Below, one piece after another: positions 53,747 to 61,349 of a DNA stretch of 64,000 nt; positions within the stretch are counted from its first letter, which is position 1, and each line of letters begins with the position of its first letter. The notes beneath the pieces are model-generated. The model did not search any database, had not been told where the DNA came from, and saw nothing but the letters and a program-made list of their open reading frames with translations. Both the position numbers and the translations under genes were made by a program. Source of the DNA: Massilia sp. Root351 (GTDB lineage Bacteria > Pseudomonadota > Gammaproteobacteria > Burkholderiales > Burkholderiaceae_D); NCBI RefSeq assembly GCF_001425045.1, contig NZ_LMDJ01000035.1, positions 62,001-126,000 of the forward strand. Reading direction: 5' to 3'.

Positions 53747-53842
53747 GACTACACTCTCGCAGCAATGACCTCTGCGAAGCGTGTGGACAGTGGCATCATG
53801 TCCAGGAGACAGCACGATTACCTCGATAAGAAAGAGAAGCAT

Positions 53843-56347
53843 ATGAACAGCTCGAACAAGTTCCTGTTGTCGTCAGTGACGCTGGCCGTCCTGTCGTTGA
53901 TGAATCAATCGGCGTTGGCGCAGGAAGCTGCCGCCGCGCCGGCCGCCACGCCAACAGCCCCTGCAGCGCCAGCCGCCCCGGCCAAGGATTCCGTGGCCGC
54001 CGAACTGCAGCAAGTGGTGGTGACCGGCGTGGCGGCCTCGCGCGGCGTGCGCAAGCTCGATTCGGCGTTTTCCATCACCACCGCCAATGAAGAGCAGCTG
54101 AAGCAAGCCTCCCCCAGCAGCACCGCCGACGTGATGAAGCTGGTGCCCGGCGTGTACGCCGAAGCCACCGGCGGCCAGTCCGGCGCCAACATCGAAGTGC
54201 GCGGCTTCCCGTCCGGCTCCGATTCGCCGTTCGTATCGGTGCAGATGCAGGGCAATCCCATTTATCCGGTGCCGACGCTGTCCTTCTTCGAAGGCTCGTC
54301 GGCCTTCCGCCTGGACGACACCATCGAGCGCGTGGAAGTGCTGCGCGGCGGCCCGAGCACCATCTTCTCCAGCGGCCAGCCGGGCGCGACCATGAACTTC
54401 ATCCTGAAAAAAGGCGGCGAGACGCCGGAGGGCACGCTGCGCTTCACCGCCGGCACCGGCGAGTTGCGCCGCGTGGACTTGTTCTACGGCGGCAAAATCA
54501 GCGAAGGCTGGTATGGCAGCGTCGGCGGCTTCTACCGCACCGCGCACGGCGTGCGCGACGCCGGCTTCCCGGCCGACGACGGGCACCAGATCACCGCCAC
54601 CCTGACCCGCAAGCTGGACCAGGGCGAACTGACCCTGTACGCGCGCAGCACCAGCGACAAGAACGCCTTCTACACCGGCGTGCCGCTGATTTCGGCCAAC
54701 GAGGGCCGCAGCATCAGCGCCTTCCCCGGCTTCGACCCGCTCAAGGGCACCCTGATGAGCGGTGAAATGCGCCGCTTCACCATCGAAGCGGCGCCCGGCA
54801 AGACCCTGAGCTACGACCTGGGCGACGGCCGCGGGCTGAAAGGCAACGTGTTCGGCGCCGAGTTCGACCAGACCTTCAGCGGCTGGACCGTGTCCAACAA
54901 GTTCAACCGCTTCGACGCGGACATGAACACCATCGCCATGTTTACCGGCAACAATCCGCTGACCATGGGTGCCTACAACGCGGCCGCCATCGCCTCGGCC
55001 AACGGCAGCGCGGCCACCCTGGCGGCAGCGGGACGTCCGGCCACGTCGGCGGCGGCCACCTTCGTCAACGGCGGCGGCGCCGTGTCCGACAGCACGCAGG
55101 TGGTGCAGGCCGGCCTGTGGGCGGTGGAGAAGAAACTGAAATCGTTTACGGACGAGCTGCGCATCAGCCGCGAATGGATGGCCGGCAATACCGTCACCGT
55201 GGGCGGGTATTTCGCCAACTACTCGTCGGACGACGTCTGGTACCTGGGCAACAGCCACCTGATGACGGCGGTGCCGAACGCCAGCCTGATCAACGTCAAG
55301 CTGAACAACGGCGTGGTGGTGTCCAACAACGGCACCGACGGCAACGTGTTCTACGCGCCGAACGCGTCGTACGACGGCAGCAACACGGCCTTCTACGTCA
55401 GCAACGAGTGGAAAGTCAACGAGCGCATCAAGGTCGACGCGGGCGCGCGCCGCGAGCGGCAGAAGATCGACGGCACCATCTCCAACCTGATCGCCGGCGA
55501 CACCGACAACAACCCGCTGACCGTGTACAACAACGGCACCTCGATGCCCTCCGGCGCGTACACCGCGCTGGGCCGCAAGGACACCGCCAGCTCCTTCACC
55601 ATCGGCGGCAACTACAAGCTGAGCAAGGACGCCAGCGTGTTCGCGCGCGCCAACACCGGCCACACCTTCATCACCTTCGACGACCTGCGCAACGCCGGCA
55701 GCCAGAAGAACGTGGACGACCGCGGCATCCTGCCGACGCCCAAGATCAAGCAGCTGGAGATCGGCTTCAAGACGGTGGGCGAGCTGTACAGCGCTTACAT
55801 CAACGCCTTCCACACGGAGTTCGACGGCATTGCCTTCCAGCAGATCCTGTCCAACGGCAGCATTTTGAACTCCACCAGCGGCTCCAAGGGCAACGGGCTG
55901 GAGTGGGAAGTGTCGCTGCGCCCGGTGCGCAACCTGACGCTGACCTTGACGGGCGATTACCAGAAGTCCGAATACAAGGACAATCCGGCCACCGAAGGCA
56001 AGACTGTTCAGCGCCAGCCCAAATTGCAGTTCCGCTTCACGCCGACCTACAAGATCCCGCTGGGCGAGGACAACTCGGTCAAGCTGTACGGCACCTTCAC
56101 CAAGATCGGCGACCGCTGGGCCGACCAGGCCAACCTGCAATACCTGCCGTCGTACAAGACGGTGGACCTGGGCGCGCTGTTCTCGCTGGGCGAGAAGATC
56201 GAGATCCGGGTGGCGGCCACCAACGTCAACAACGAGCTCGGCCTGACCGAAGGCAACTCGCGCCTGACCAGCGGCAACAGCGGCCCGGTCAATGCGCGTC
56301 CGCTGTTCGGGCGCGCGGTGGAAGGCTCGCTGCTGTACCGGTTCTAA
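53843..56347 (+). CDS. TonB-dependent outer-membrane receptor
   Basis: The 834-residue receptor has a signal peptide ending at SALAQ, an Ala/Pro-rich spacer, a TonB-box-like VVVTGVAAS and a plug domain (STADVMKLVPGVYAEATGGQSGANIEVRGFP to GPSTIFSSGQPGATMNFILKKG). The remainder is the beta-barrel, ending in aromatic F (LLYRF). Given the adjacent LacI genes and GH65 operon, it probably imports maltodextrins or another alpha-glucoside rather than a siderophore, which is inference. Confidence 0.9.
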   Translation: MNSSNKFLLSSVTLAVLSLMNQSALAQEAAAAPAATPTAPAAPAAPAKDSVAAELQQVVVTGVAASRGVRKLDSAFSITTANEEQLKQASPSSTADVMKLVPGVYAEATGGQSGANIEVRGFPSGSDSPFVSVQMQGNPIYPVPTLSFFEGSSAFRLDDTIERVEVLRGGPSTIFSSGQPGATMNFILKKGGETPEGTLRFTAGTGELRRVDLFYGGKISEGWYGSVGGFYRTAHGVRDAGFPADDGHQITATLTRKLDQGELTLYARSTSDKNAFYTGVPLISANEGRSISAFPGFDPLKGTLMSGEMRRFTIEAAPGKTLSYDLGDGRGLKGNVFGAEFDQTFSGWTVSNKFNRFDADMNTIAMFTGNNPLTMGAYNAAAIASANGSAATLAAAGRPATSAAATFVNGGGAVSDSTQVVQAGLWAVEKKLKSFTDELRISREWMAGNTVTVGGYFANYSSDDVWYLGNSHLMTAVPNASLINVKLNNGVVVSNNGTDGNVFYAPNASYDGSNTAFYVSNEWKVNERIKVDAGARRERQKIDGTISNLIAGDTDNNPLTVYNNGTSMPSGAYTALGRKDTASSFTIGGNYKLSKDASVFARANTGHTFITFDDLRNAGSQKNVDDRGILPTPKIKQLEIGFKTVGELYSAYINAFHTEFDGIAFQQILSNGSILNSTSGSKGNGLEWEVSLRPVRNLTLTLTGDYQKSEYKDNPATEGKTVQRQPKLQFRFTPTYKIPLGEDNSVKLYGTFTKIGDRWADQANLQYLPSYKTVDLGALFSLGEKIEIRVAATNVNNELGLTEGNSRLTSGNSGPVNARPLFGRAVEGSLLYRF

Positions 56348-56383
56348 ACACGGCGATCAGCCGGCATTACTCCCTGTAGTCTT

Positions 56384-56419
56384 GGGCAAGGCCGTTCCCC
56401 TCCGGCCCTGCCCTTTTTT
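56384..56419 (+). terminator. Terminator after the TonB receptor
   Basis: An 11-bp stem with one mismatch (GGGCAAGGCCG against CGGCCCTGCCC) is followed by six T, about 37 bases after the stop. Confidence 0.8.
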
Positions 56420-56490
56420 GTCTGCGCGACTATTGCAACTGCGCTACTTTTCGCCTACGCTTGAGATAAGTCCGCTCTAAGGGGTGCACC

Positions 56491-56817
56491 GTGGCTACCG
56501 TCACGTCCGTCGATACGCTGCGCAATGCGGTTGCGGTTGCTGAACGCAAAGTCCAGCAGGACCAGACGCGTGTGGACCAGGACGCCAGCCGGCTGCAGGA
56601 CAGCCGGGTCCAGCTGGCCAAGGACCAGGAACAGCTCAGCACCCGTCAAAAAGAAAGCCGCCAGGCCGAAAGCGCGACTGCTGTCGCAGCCGCCCCGGTA
56701 CAGCTCGACAAAGCCATTGCCAAGCCCGTCCCCACCGACCTCGACGCACTCCCCCGCGCGCCCCAGCTCAACACCCAAGGTCAGACGGTAGGACGCATCA
56801 TCAACATCATCGTCTGA
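56491..56817 (+). CDS. Small coiled-coil protein, 108 residues
   Basis: I do not recognise a function. The GTG start at 56491 has AAGGGG upstream. Residues about 5-65 form a strongly predicted coiled coil rich in Gln, Asp, Arg and Val (AVAERKVQQDQTRVDQDASRL). A Pro/Ala segment follows, then a C-terminal PQLNTQGQTVGRIINIIV motif that may be a conserved strand. There is no signal peptide or membrane helix. It stands alone between the receptor terminator and a REP-like hairpin. Confidence 0.65.
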   Translation: MATVTSVDTLRNAVAVAERKVQQDQTRVDQDASRLQDSRVQLAKDQEQLSTRQKESRQAESATAVAAAPVQLDKAIAKPVPTDLDALPRAPQLNTQGQTVGRIINIIV

Positions 56818-56859
56818 CCCGCCTCAGCCGCCTCCTACGGGCAAGCTGTGCCGCATTCC

Positions 56860-56890
56860 CACCACTTCGGGGTCAGACCCCGAAGTGGTG
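56860..56890. repeat. REP-like perfect palindrome, 31 bases
   Basis: Fifteen-base arms beginning CACCACTTCGGGGTC pair perfectly around a single A. It lies 43 bases after the coiled-coil gene. The GGGGTCAGACCCC core recurs in the next element and, in part, at 39120. Confidence 0.7.
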
Positions 56891-56982
56891 CACAGTCCGC
56901 TTCGCCGGGATACAAAGTCAGATTTGGCCCTGCGGCCGCCACGCAGCCATCTGACAGTGCTAAGACAGCGCCGACAAGCAGC

Positions 56983-57041
56983 CTGAGCCGCATCCGCACC
57001 GCCTCGGGGTCTGACCCCGAAGTTTGGCGGATGCGGCTCAG
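56983..57041. repeat. Nested REP-like hairpin, 59 bases
   Basis: Outer arms CTGAGCCGCATCCGC (56983-56997) and GCGGATGCGGCTCAG (57027-57041) are perfectly complementary and enclose an inner perfect dyad TCGGGGTC-T-GACCCCGA (57004-57020). It lies 12 bases after the stop of the minus-strand MBL gene and can form a long cruciform or bidirectional terminator. Confidence 0.7.
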
Positions 57042-57052
57042 CTCGGTGGGGC

Positions 57053-58120
57053 TTACAGCACTTGCTGCCACCATTTGCCGGTGGCGGGGATCTGGCGCAG
57101 GTTGAGCTGCTGGCCGATTTCGGGGGTGGCGAGCACTTGGCCGCGCTGCTCGGCCAGCACGCTGATGCGGTCGAACGGCTCGTTCCAGGCGTGCATGGCC
57201 AGGTCGAAGGTGCCGTTGTGGATCGGCATCAGCAGCTTGCCGCGCAGGTCGATGTGGGCCTGCATCGTCTCTTCGGGCTGCATGTGGATGTCGGGCCATT
57301 GGGGGTCGTAGGCGCCGGTTTCCATCATCGTCAGGTCGAATGGGCCGTATTTGTCGCCGATCTCCTTGAATCCCTTGAAGTAGCCGGTGTCGCCGCTGAA
57401 GAAGATGCGCTGGCCGCCAGCCTGGATTACCCAGGACGCCCACAAGGTCTTGTTGCGGTCGGTCAGGCTGCGGCCGGAGAAGTGCTGCGCCGGCGTGGCG
57501 GTCAGGCGCACGCCATCGACTGCGGTCGATTGCCACCAGTCCAGTTGCTGCACCTTGGCTGCCGGCACGCCCCACTTGACCAGGGTGTCGCCCACCCCCA
57601 GCGGCGCCAGGAAGTGTTCGGTCTTGGCCGCCAGCGCCAGCACGGCGGCGTGGTCGAGGTGGTCATAGTGGTCGTGCGACAAGATCACGCCCTTGATCGG
57701 CGGCAGCTCGGCGATGCTGATCGGGGGCTGGTGGAAACGCTGCGGCCCCAGCCACTGCAGCGGCGATGCCCGTTCCGAGAATACCGGGTCGGTCAGCCAG
57801 AATTGACCGTCCAGCTTGAGCAGTATCGTCGAGTGCCCCAGGCGAAACACGCTGTTGTCCGGCGCCGCCAGCAACTGCCCGCGCGTGATCGCGTGCACCG
57901 GCACCGCCTTGGCGGGCGCGGTGTCGGCCGGCTTGGCAAACGCCATCCGGTACAGGATGCGCATCCCGCCCATGAAGCCGGTCTTGTGCATCGGCACCGG
58001 GTTGCGGAAGGCGCCGTCGCTGTACTGCGGCGAGACGTGGTCGAGTTCGTGCGCGGACAAGGTGCAGTAAGCCATGGTCAGGGTTCCCAGGAGTAAGGTG
58101 AGCAGTGCAAGGCGTTTCAT
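57053..58120 (-). CDS. MBL-fold metallo-hydrolase (NAPE-PLD-like)
   Basis: The 355-residue protein has an N-terminal signal or anchor (MKRLALLTLLLGTLTMAY) and a metallo-beta-lactamase fold. The zinc motif HDHYDHLD is intact and downstream metal residues lie in FFSGDTGYFKG and MPIHNGTFDL. The layout fits the lipoprotein/phospholipase-D-like MBL group, which hydrolyses phosphodiesters of lipids or unknown substrates. It is divergent from a TetR gene with two shared operators, so it is probably the regulator's target. Confidence 0.85.
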   Translation of the reverse strand: MKRLALLTLLLGTLTMAYCTLSAHELDHVSPQYSDGAFRNPVPMHKTGFMGGMRILYRMAFAKPADTAPAKAVPVHAITRGQLLAAPDNSVFRLGHSTILLKLDGQFWLTDPVFSERASPLQWLGPQRFHQPPISIAELPPIKGVILSHDHYDHLDHAAVLALAAKTEHFLAPLGVGDTLVKWGVPAAKVQQLDWWQSTAVDGVRLTATPAQHFSGRSLTDRNKTLWASWVIQAGGQRIFFSGDTGYFKGFKEIGDKYGPFDLTMMETGAYDPQWPDIHMQPEETMQAHIDLRGKLLMPIHNGTFDLAMHAWNEPFDRISVLAEQRGQVLATPEIGQQLNLRQIPATGKWWQQVL

Positions 58121-58135
58121 CGGCGGCCTCAAAAG

Positions 58136-58186
58136 TATACTGCACAGTGTAGTTTCATTTTTTGAGAAAGTAAACTGCCGGGTGTA
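58136..58186. promoter_or_regulatory. Duplicated TetR-type operators
   Basis: Two 16-base copies of one dyad, TATACTGCACAGTGTA (58136-58151) and TAAACTGCCGGGTGTA (58171-58186), lie 35 bases apart in the 76-base gap between the MBL and TetR genes. Each has TAxACTG as left arm and xxGTGTA as right arm. They are suitable for joint control of both divergent genes. Confidence 0.6.
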
Positions 58187-58196
58187 AAATACTTGC

Positions 58197-58811
58197 ATGC
58201 CTACTCCCCCAGCCTCCCGCCTTACCGACCGCAAGCGCCAGGCCATCGTCGCCGCAGCGGTGGCGGAATTCCGCGCCAACGGCTTCGACGCCACCAGCAT
58301 GGACAAGATTGCCTCCACCGCCGGCGTGTCCAAGCGCACCGTCTACAACCACTTTGCCAGCAAGGACGAGCTGTTCGCCCATATCCTGCAGCAACTGTGG
58401 GACAGTAGTGCGGCCCTGCAGGCGTTCCGCTACCGCGCTGACCAGCCGCTGCGCGCGCAATTGCTGGAGCTGATGGGAGCCAAGATGGCGCTGCTGCGCG
58501 ACGGCTATTTCCTGGACCTGGCGCGGGTCGCCATCGCCGAGGGCATCCACCGCCCGGAACGGGCGCAGGAAATGGTGGCCAGGCTGGCCGACAAGGAGGA
58601 AGGCGTGGCGGCCTGGCTGCGCGCGGCGCAGGCCGACGGCAAGCTCAAGCCCATGGACCCGGTACTGGCCTCGCATTTGCTGCAGGGCCAGCTGAAGGCA
58701 TTCGCCTTCTGGCCGCAGGTGACCATGGGCCAGCCGGTGCTGGAACCGGCTGCCGAAGCGGCCCTGGTGCAGACGGCGGTGGAGATGTTCCTGGCTTACT
58801 ACGCCAGCTAG
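58197..58811 (+). CDS. TetR/AcrR-family regulator
   Basis: A protein of 204 residues with an N-terminal TetR HTH (ATSMDKIASTAGVSKRTVYNHFASKDELFAHIL, about residues 31-63) and a helical ligand domain of the AefR-like C-terminal type. The second operator ends 10 bases before its ATG, and no Shine-Dalgarno sequence is visible, so the mRNA may have a very short leader. It probably represses itself and the MBL gene. Confidence 0.9.
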   Translation: MPTPPASRLTDRKRQAIVAAAVAEFRANGFDATSMDKIASTAGVSKRTVYNHFASKDELFAHILQQLWDSSAALQAFRYRADQPLRAQLLELMGAKMALLRDGYFLDLARVAIAEGIHRPERAQEMVARLADKEEGVAAWLRAAQADGKLKPMDPVLASHLLQGQLKAFAFWPQVTMGQPVLEPAAEAALVQTAVEMFLAYYAS

Positions 58812-58815
58812 CAGG

Positions 58816-59904
58816 TCAGCCGAACCTGACCGCGTACACCGGCGGCATAGTGCTGGAGATGGTCTGCCAGTAGTCGCCGCCGTTGGCCGACAGCCACACG
58901 CCGCCGGTGGTCGATCCCATCAACAAGGTCTTGCCATCCTCGGCCACCGCCAGGCCATGGCGGTACACCAGGTCGTAGCAGTGTTCCTGCGGCAGGCCGT
59001 TGCGCTGCGCCGTGAACGTGGCGCCGCCGTCGGTGGTGCGGGTGGTGGCCATGGCCGCGTCCACCGGAATGCGCTGCTGGTCGGCCACGCCGGGCGCGAA
59101 CCAGGCCGTGTCGCCGTCGCGCGGATGCACCGCCACGGCGAAGCCGAAGCTGGACGGCTGTACCTGCGTCACCTCGGTCCAGCGCGCGCCGTTGTCCACG
59201 CTGCGCCAGATGCCGCTGTGGTGCTGGCACCATAGTTTGTCCGGCTCGGCTTCGCAGCGCACGATGCGGTGCGGGTCTTGCGCCACGCCGTCTTCGGCCA
59301 GCTCGGGCGGCATGTAGCCGGCCACCATGCCGCTGGCGCGCAGGGTCCAGCTGGCGCCGCCGTCCGTGGTCAGCCAGGCGCCGCCGACCGACACGCCGAC
59401 CAGGATGCTGCGGCTGTCGCGCGGGTCCACGCACACGCTGTGGATGCCGGCCGCGTCATAGCCGCCACCCATCCACTGGGTGCGCTCGGGCAGGTTCCAC
59501 AGCGCTTCCACCAGCTGCCAGCTGTCGCCCCGGTCGCTGGACTTGAACAGTCCACCCGGCAGCGTGCCGGCCCACAGCACGCCCGGCTCGTCCTTGCCGC
59601 CCGCCTCCAGGCACCAGATCTGGCGCAGGGTCCAGTCGGTCTGGTCCTCGCTGCCTTCGGGCTTGGGCGGGTAGACCGGCACGCTCACTTCGGTCCACTC
59701 GGCACTGCCGGCGTCGCGCCGGTGCAGCTTGGCGCCGAAATGGCCCAGGTTGAGGGCCGCGTACAGGGCGCCGTCGCGCTCGTCCGCCAGCACCTGGCTG
59801 ACCGGCTCGCCGAGGAAGTGGCGCCCTTCCAGTTTCCATTCGCCGTTCTTTGCGGCCAGCTCGAACAAGCCCTTGCGGGTTGCAAGATACGCGCGGTCTG
59901 CCAT
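58816..59904 (-). CDS. Asp-box (BNR/sialidase-like) beta-propeller protein
   Basis: The 362-residue protein has repeated Asp boxes (S/T-x-D-x-G-x-x-W): SSDRGDSW, TTDGGASW, SVDNGARW, TTDGGATF and the looser SANGGDYW. These mark a BNR or Ycf48-like propeller. Such proteins are often labelled exo-alpha-sialidase, but the arginine triad of sialidases is not apparent and no signal peptide is present. It starts 1 base after the MoaD/ThiS-like gene stop, so the two are cotranscribed. Confidence 0.82.
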   Translation of the reverse strand: MADRAYLATRKGLFELAAKNGEWKLEGRHFLGEPVSQVLADERDGALYAALNLGHFGAKLHRRDAGSAEWTEVSVPVYPPKPEGSEDQTDWTLRQIWCLEAGGKDEPGVLWAGTLPGGLFKSSDRGDSWQLVEALWNLPERTQWMGGGYDAAGIHSVCVDPRDSRSILVGVSVGGAWLTTDGGASWTLRASGMVAGYMPPELAEDGVAQDPHRIVRCEAEPDKLWCQHHSGIWRSVDNGARWTEVTQVQPSSFGFAVAVHPRDGDTAWFAPGVADQQRIPVDAAMATTRTTDGGATFTAQRNGLPQEHCYDLVYRHGLAVAEDGKTLLMGSTTGGVWLSANGGDYWQTISSTMPPVYAVRFG

Positions 59905-59905
59905 G

Positions 59906-60175
59906 TCAGCCTCCTGAAAGTGCTTGCAAGATGTAGATCTGGGAATCGGGACGCAATGCATCGTCCAGCCGTTCGCGGTCGCGGCTGCGCTGGCCGTCGA
60001 TGAACACCACCACGTTCTGGCGCAGGCGGTCCTGGTCGTCGAGCACGTAGCCGCGCAGGCGCTGGTTGCCGGCAAAGGCGGCGTCGAGCGCGCCGCGCAG
60101 GTCGGCCGCCTGCACCTCGAGCCGGGGCACGGGCAGGAAACGGGCAAGTTGCTGAGTAAAAATGATGTGCGCCAT
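59906..60175 (-). CDS. MoaD/ThiS-family ubiquitin-like protein
   Basis: The 89-residue protein has a beta-grasp pattern and ends in LQALSGG, the free C-terminal diglycine needed for thiocarboxylation or conjugation by an E1-like enzyme. ATG 60175 has GGAG upstream; a TTG earlier is less likely. It is paired with the Asp-box propeller gene. No molybdopterin or thiamine synthesis genes are close; the only E1-like gene in the window is moeB at 505-1269. It may serve a separate sulfur-transfer role. Confidence 0.82.
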   Translation of the reverse strand: MAHIIFTQQLARFLPVPRLEVQAADLRGALDAAFAGNQRLRGYVLDDQDRLRQNVVVFIDGQRSRDRERLDDALRPDSQIYILQALSGG

Positions 60176-60270
60176 CAATGGCTCCAACCGTGCTCCTGGA
60201 CCGGAAATTCTAGCGCGGATCGGACCAGCTTAGGTCTAAAATGCAGGCAGGGCAACCTCAGGAGCAACAG

Positions 60271-60603
60271 ATGGCGATCTCGCGTGCAGAACTGGAAGCG
60301 CTGATGCTGGAAGTGGAGCAGGAAGACCCGATCGATTTCGCCGACCTGCCCTTCGCGGAGCAGGATTTGCGCGCCCTGGTGGCCAGCCACCTGGTGGACA
60401 TGGCGGACGCCATGGCGTCCTTCAGCGAGGAGGACCGGCGCCTGACGCTGATGGCGGTGGCGGCCAAGCTGGTGCTGGAAAACCTGGTGCTGCACATTCA
60501 GATGCTGCGCCAGCACGGCTTGCCGCTGAGCGGCAGCGCGGATGCACTGCTGAGCCGGCTGCGCCGGGGCGAAACCGGCGGCGGCTCGCAGGCCGGCGGC
60601 TAA
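60271..60603 (+). CDS. Hypothetical acidic helical protein, 110 residues
   Basis: I do not recognise this protein. It is acidic at the N-terminus (AELEALMLEVEQEDPIDFADLPF), helical through the middle (HLVDMADAMASF, LMAVAAKLVLENLVLHIQML) and Gly-rich at the end. There is no signal peptide. CAGGAG precedes ATG 60271. Its stop overlaps the convergent ferredoxin stop by 4 bases. Confidence 0.6.
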   Translation: MAISRAELEALMLEVEQEDPIDFADLPFAEQDLRALVASHLVDMADAMASFSEEDRRLTLMAVAAKLVLENLVLHIQMLRQHGLPLSGSADALLSRLRRGETGGGSQAGG

Positions 60604-60905
60604 GGCTGCGGCGCGCCGGGATCCGGCGCGATGCGGCGCGCGGCCGGCACCGCCAGTTCCAGGTCGGACTGGGCCACGGCCACGCAGGGCAGGATGTAGC
60701 CTTCGCGCTTTTCGTCCGCGCTCAGGCCAGGCCACTCGATCAGGTAGCGCACGCTGCCGCTGCCCATGTGGCAGATGCACGTGCGGCAGGTACCGTTGCG
60801 GCATGCACTGGGCAGGCGGATGCCGGCCTGCTGCGCCGCCATCAGCAGCGTGCTGCCGCCGCCGGCGTCGAATTCCCAACCCTGGATGGTCAGGCTGACC
60901 TTCAT
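60600..60905 (-). CDS. Plant-type [2Fe-2S] ferredoxin
   Basis: The 101-residue electron carrier has the ferredoxin loop ACRNGTCRTCICHMG (Cys-x4-Cys-x2-Cys) and the fourth ligand in LPCVAVAQSD. It is a soluble cytoplasmic protein that could serve an oxygenase or reductase; no partner gene is adjacent. Its ATG overlaps the stop of the small exported protein by 4 bases. Confidence 0.9.
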   Translation of the reverse strand: MKVSLTIQGWEFDAGGGSTLLMAAQQAGIRLPSACRNGTCRTCICHMGSGSVRYLIEWPGLSADEKREGYILPCVAVAQSDLELAVPAARRIAPDPGAPQP

Positions 60906-61240
60906 GTCGCCTGGCAGGCCGCCCGCGCTGCGGCCATGCGCTGGTCCTTGCGCTGGTCCACGGCGGCGGACTGGCCGTTGTTCATGAGTTCGTCGACCTC
61001 GGCCTTCGGAATATTGTCCCAGTAGGCCTTGGCCACGCACGCGCAGTACTTGGGGACCAGCTTCAGGTTCTTGGGTGCGCCCGGCCCGGTATTGCCCAGG
61101 CGCACGCAGGCGCTGCGCTCGATCTGCTTGATGCCGTCCAGGCGTGGATCGGCGGCGGGCGTGGACGCTGCGGTGGCGCCAAGCGAAATGGCAACTAAGG
61201 TGGCAACCGTGGCGGCAGCCGGCAGGATGGTCAAACGCAT
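60902..61240 (-). CDS. Small exported cysteine-containing protein, 112 residues
   Basis: The protein has a signal peptide (residues 1-25, LPAAATVATLVAISLGATAA). A mature domain carries cysteines in ERSACVRLGN, KYCACVAKAYW and AARAACQAT. The KYC-A-C motif and even number of cysteines suggest disulfides in the periplasm. I know no function. It is 4-base coupled to the ferredoxin gene, which is odd for an exported partner. Confidence 0.7.
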   Translation of the reverse strand: MRLTILPAAATVATLVAISLGATAASTPAADPRLDGIKQIERSACVRLGNTGPGAPKNLKLVPKYCACVAKAYWDNIPKAEVDELMNNGQSAAVDQRKDQRMAAARAACQAT

Positions 61241-61349
61241 GAAAATTTCCCCGGTGAATTACTCCGCTATCTTACACCGACCTCTAGCGGACCTTGCACG
61301 TCCTTCACCGGGGACAACGCGCGGCAGGGCGCGGGAGGAGACAACTCGG

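Noticed and set aside
52619..53842. Upstream extension of the TonB receptor frame across the lacI gene.
   Set aside because: It lies antisense to a clear LacI gene; the receptor begins with a proper signal peptide at 53843.
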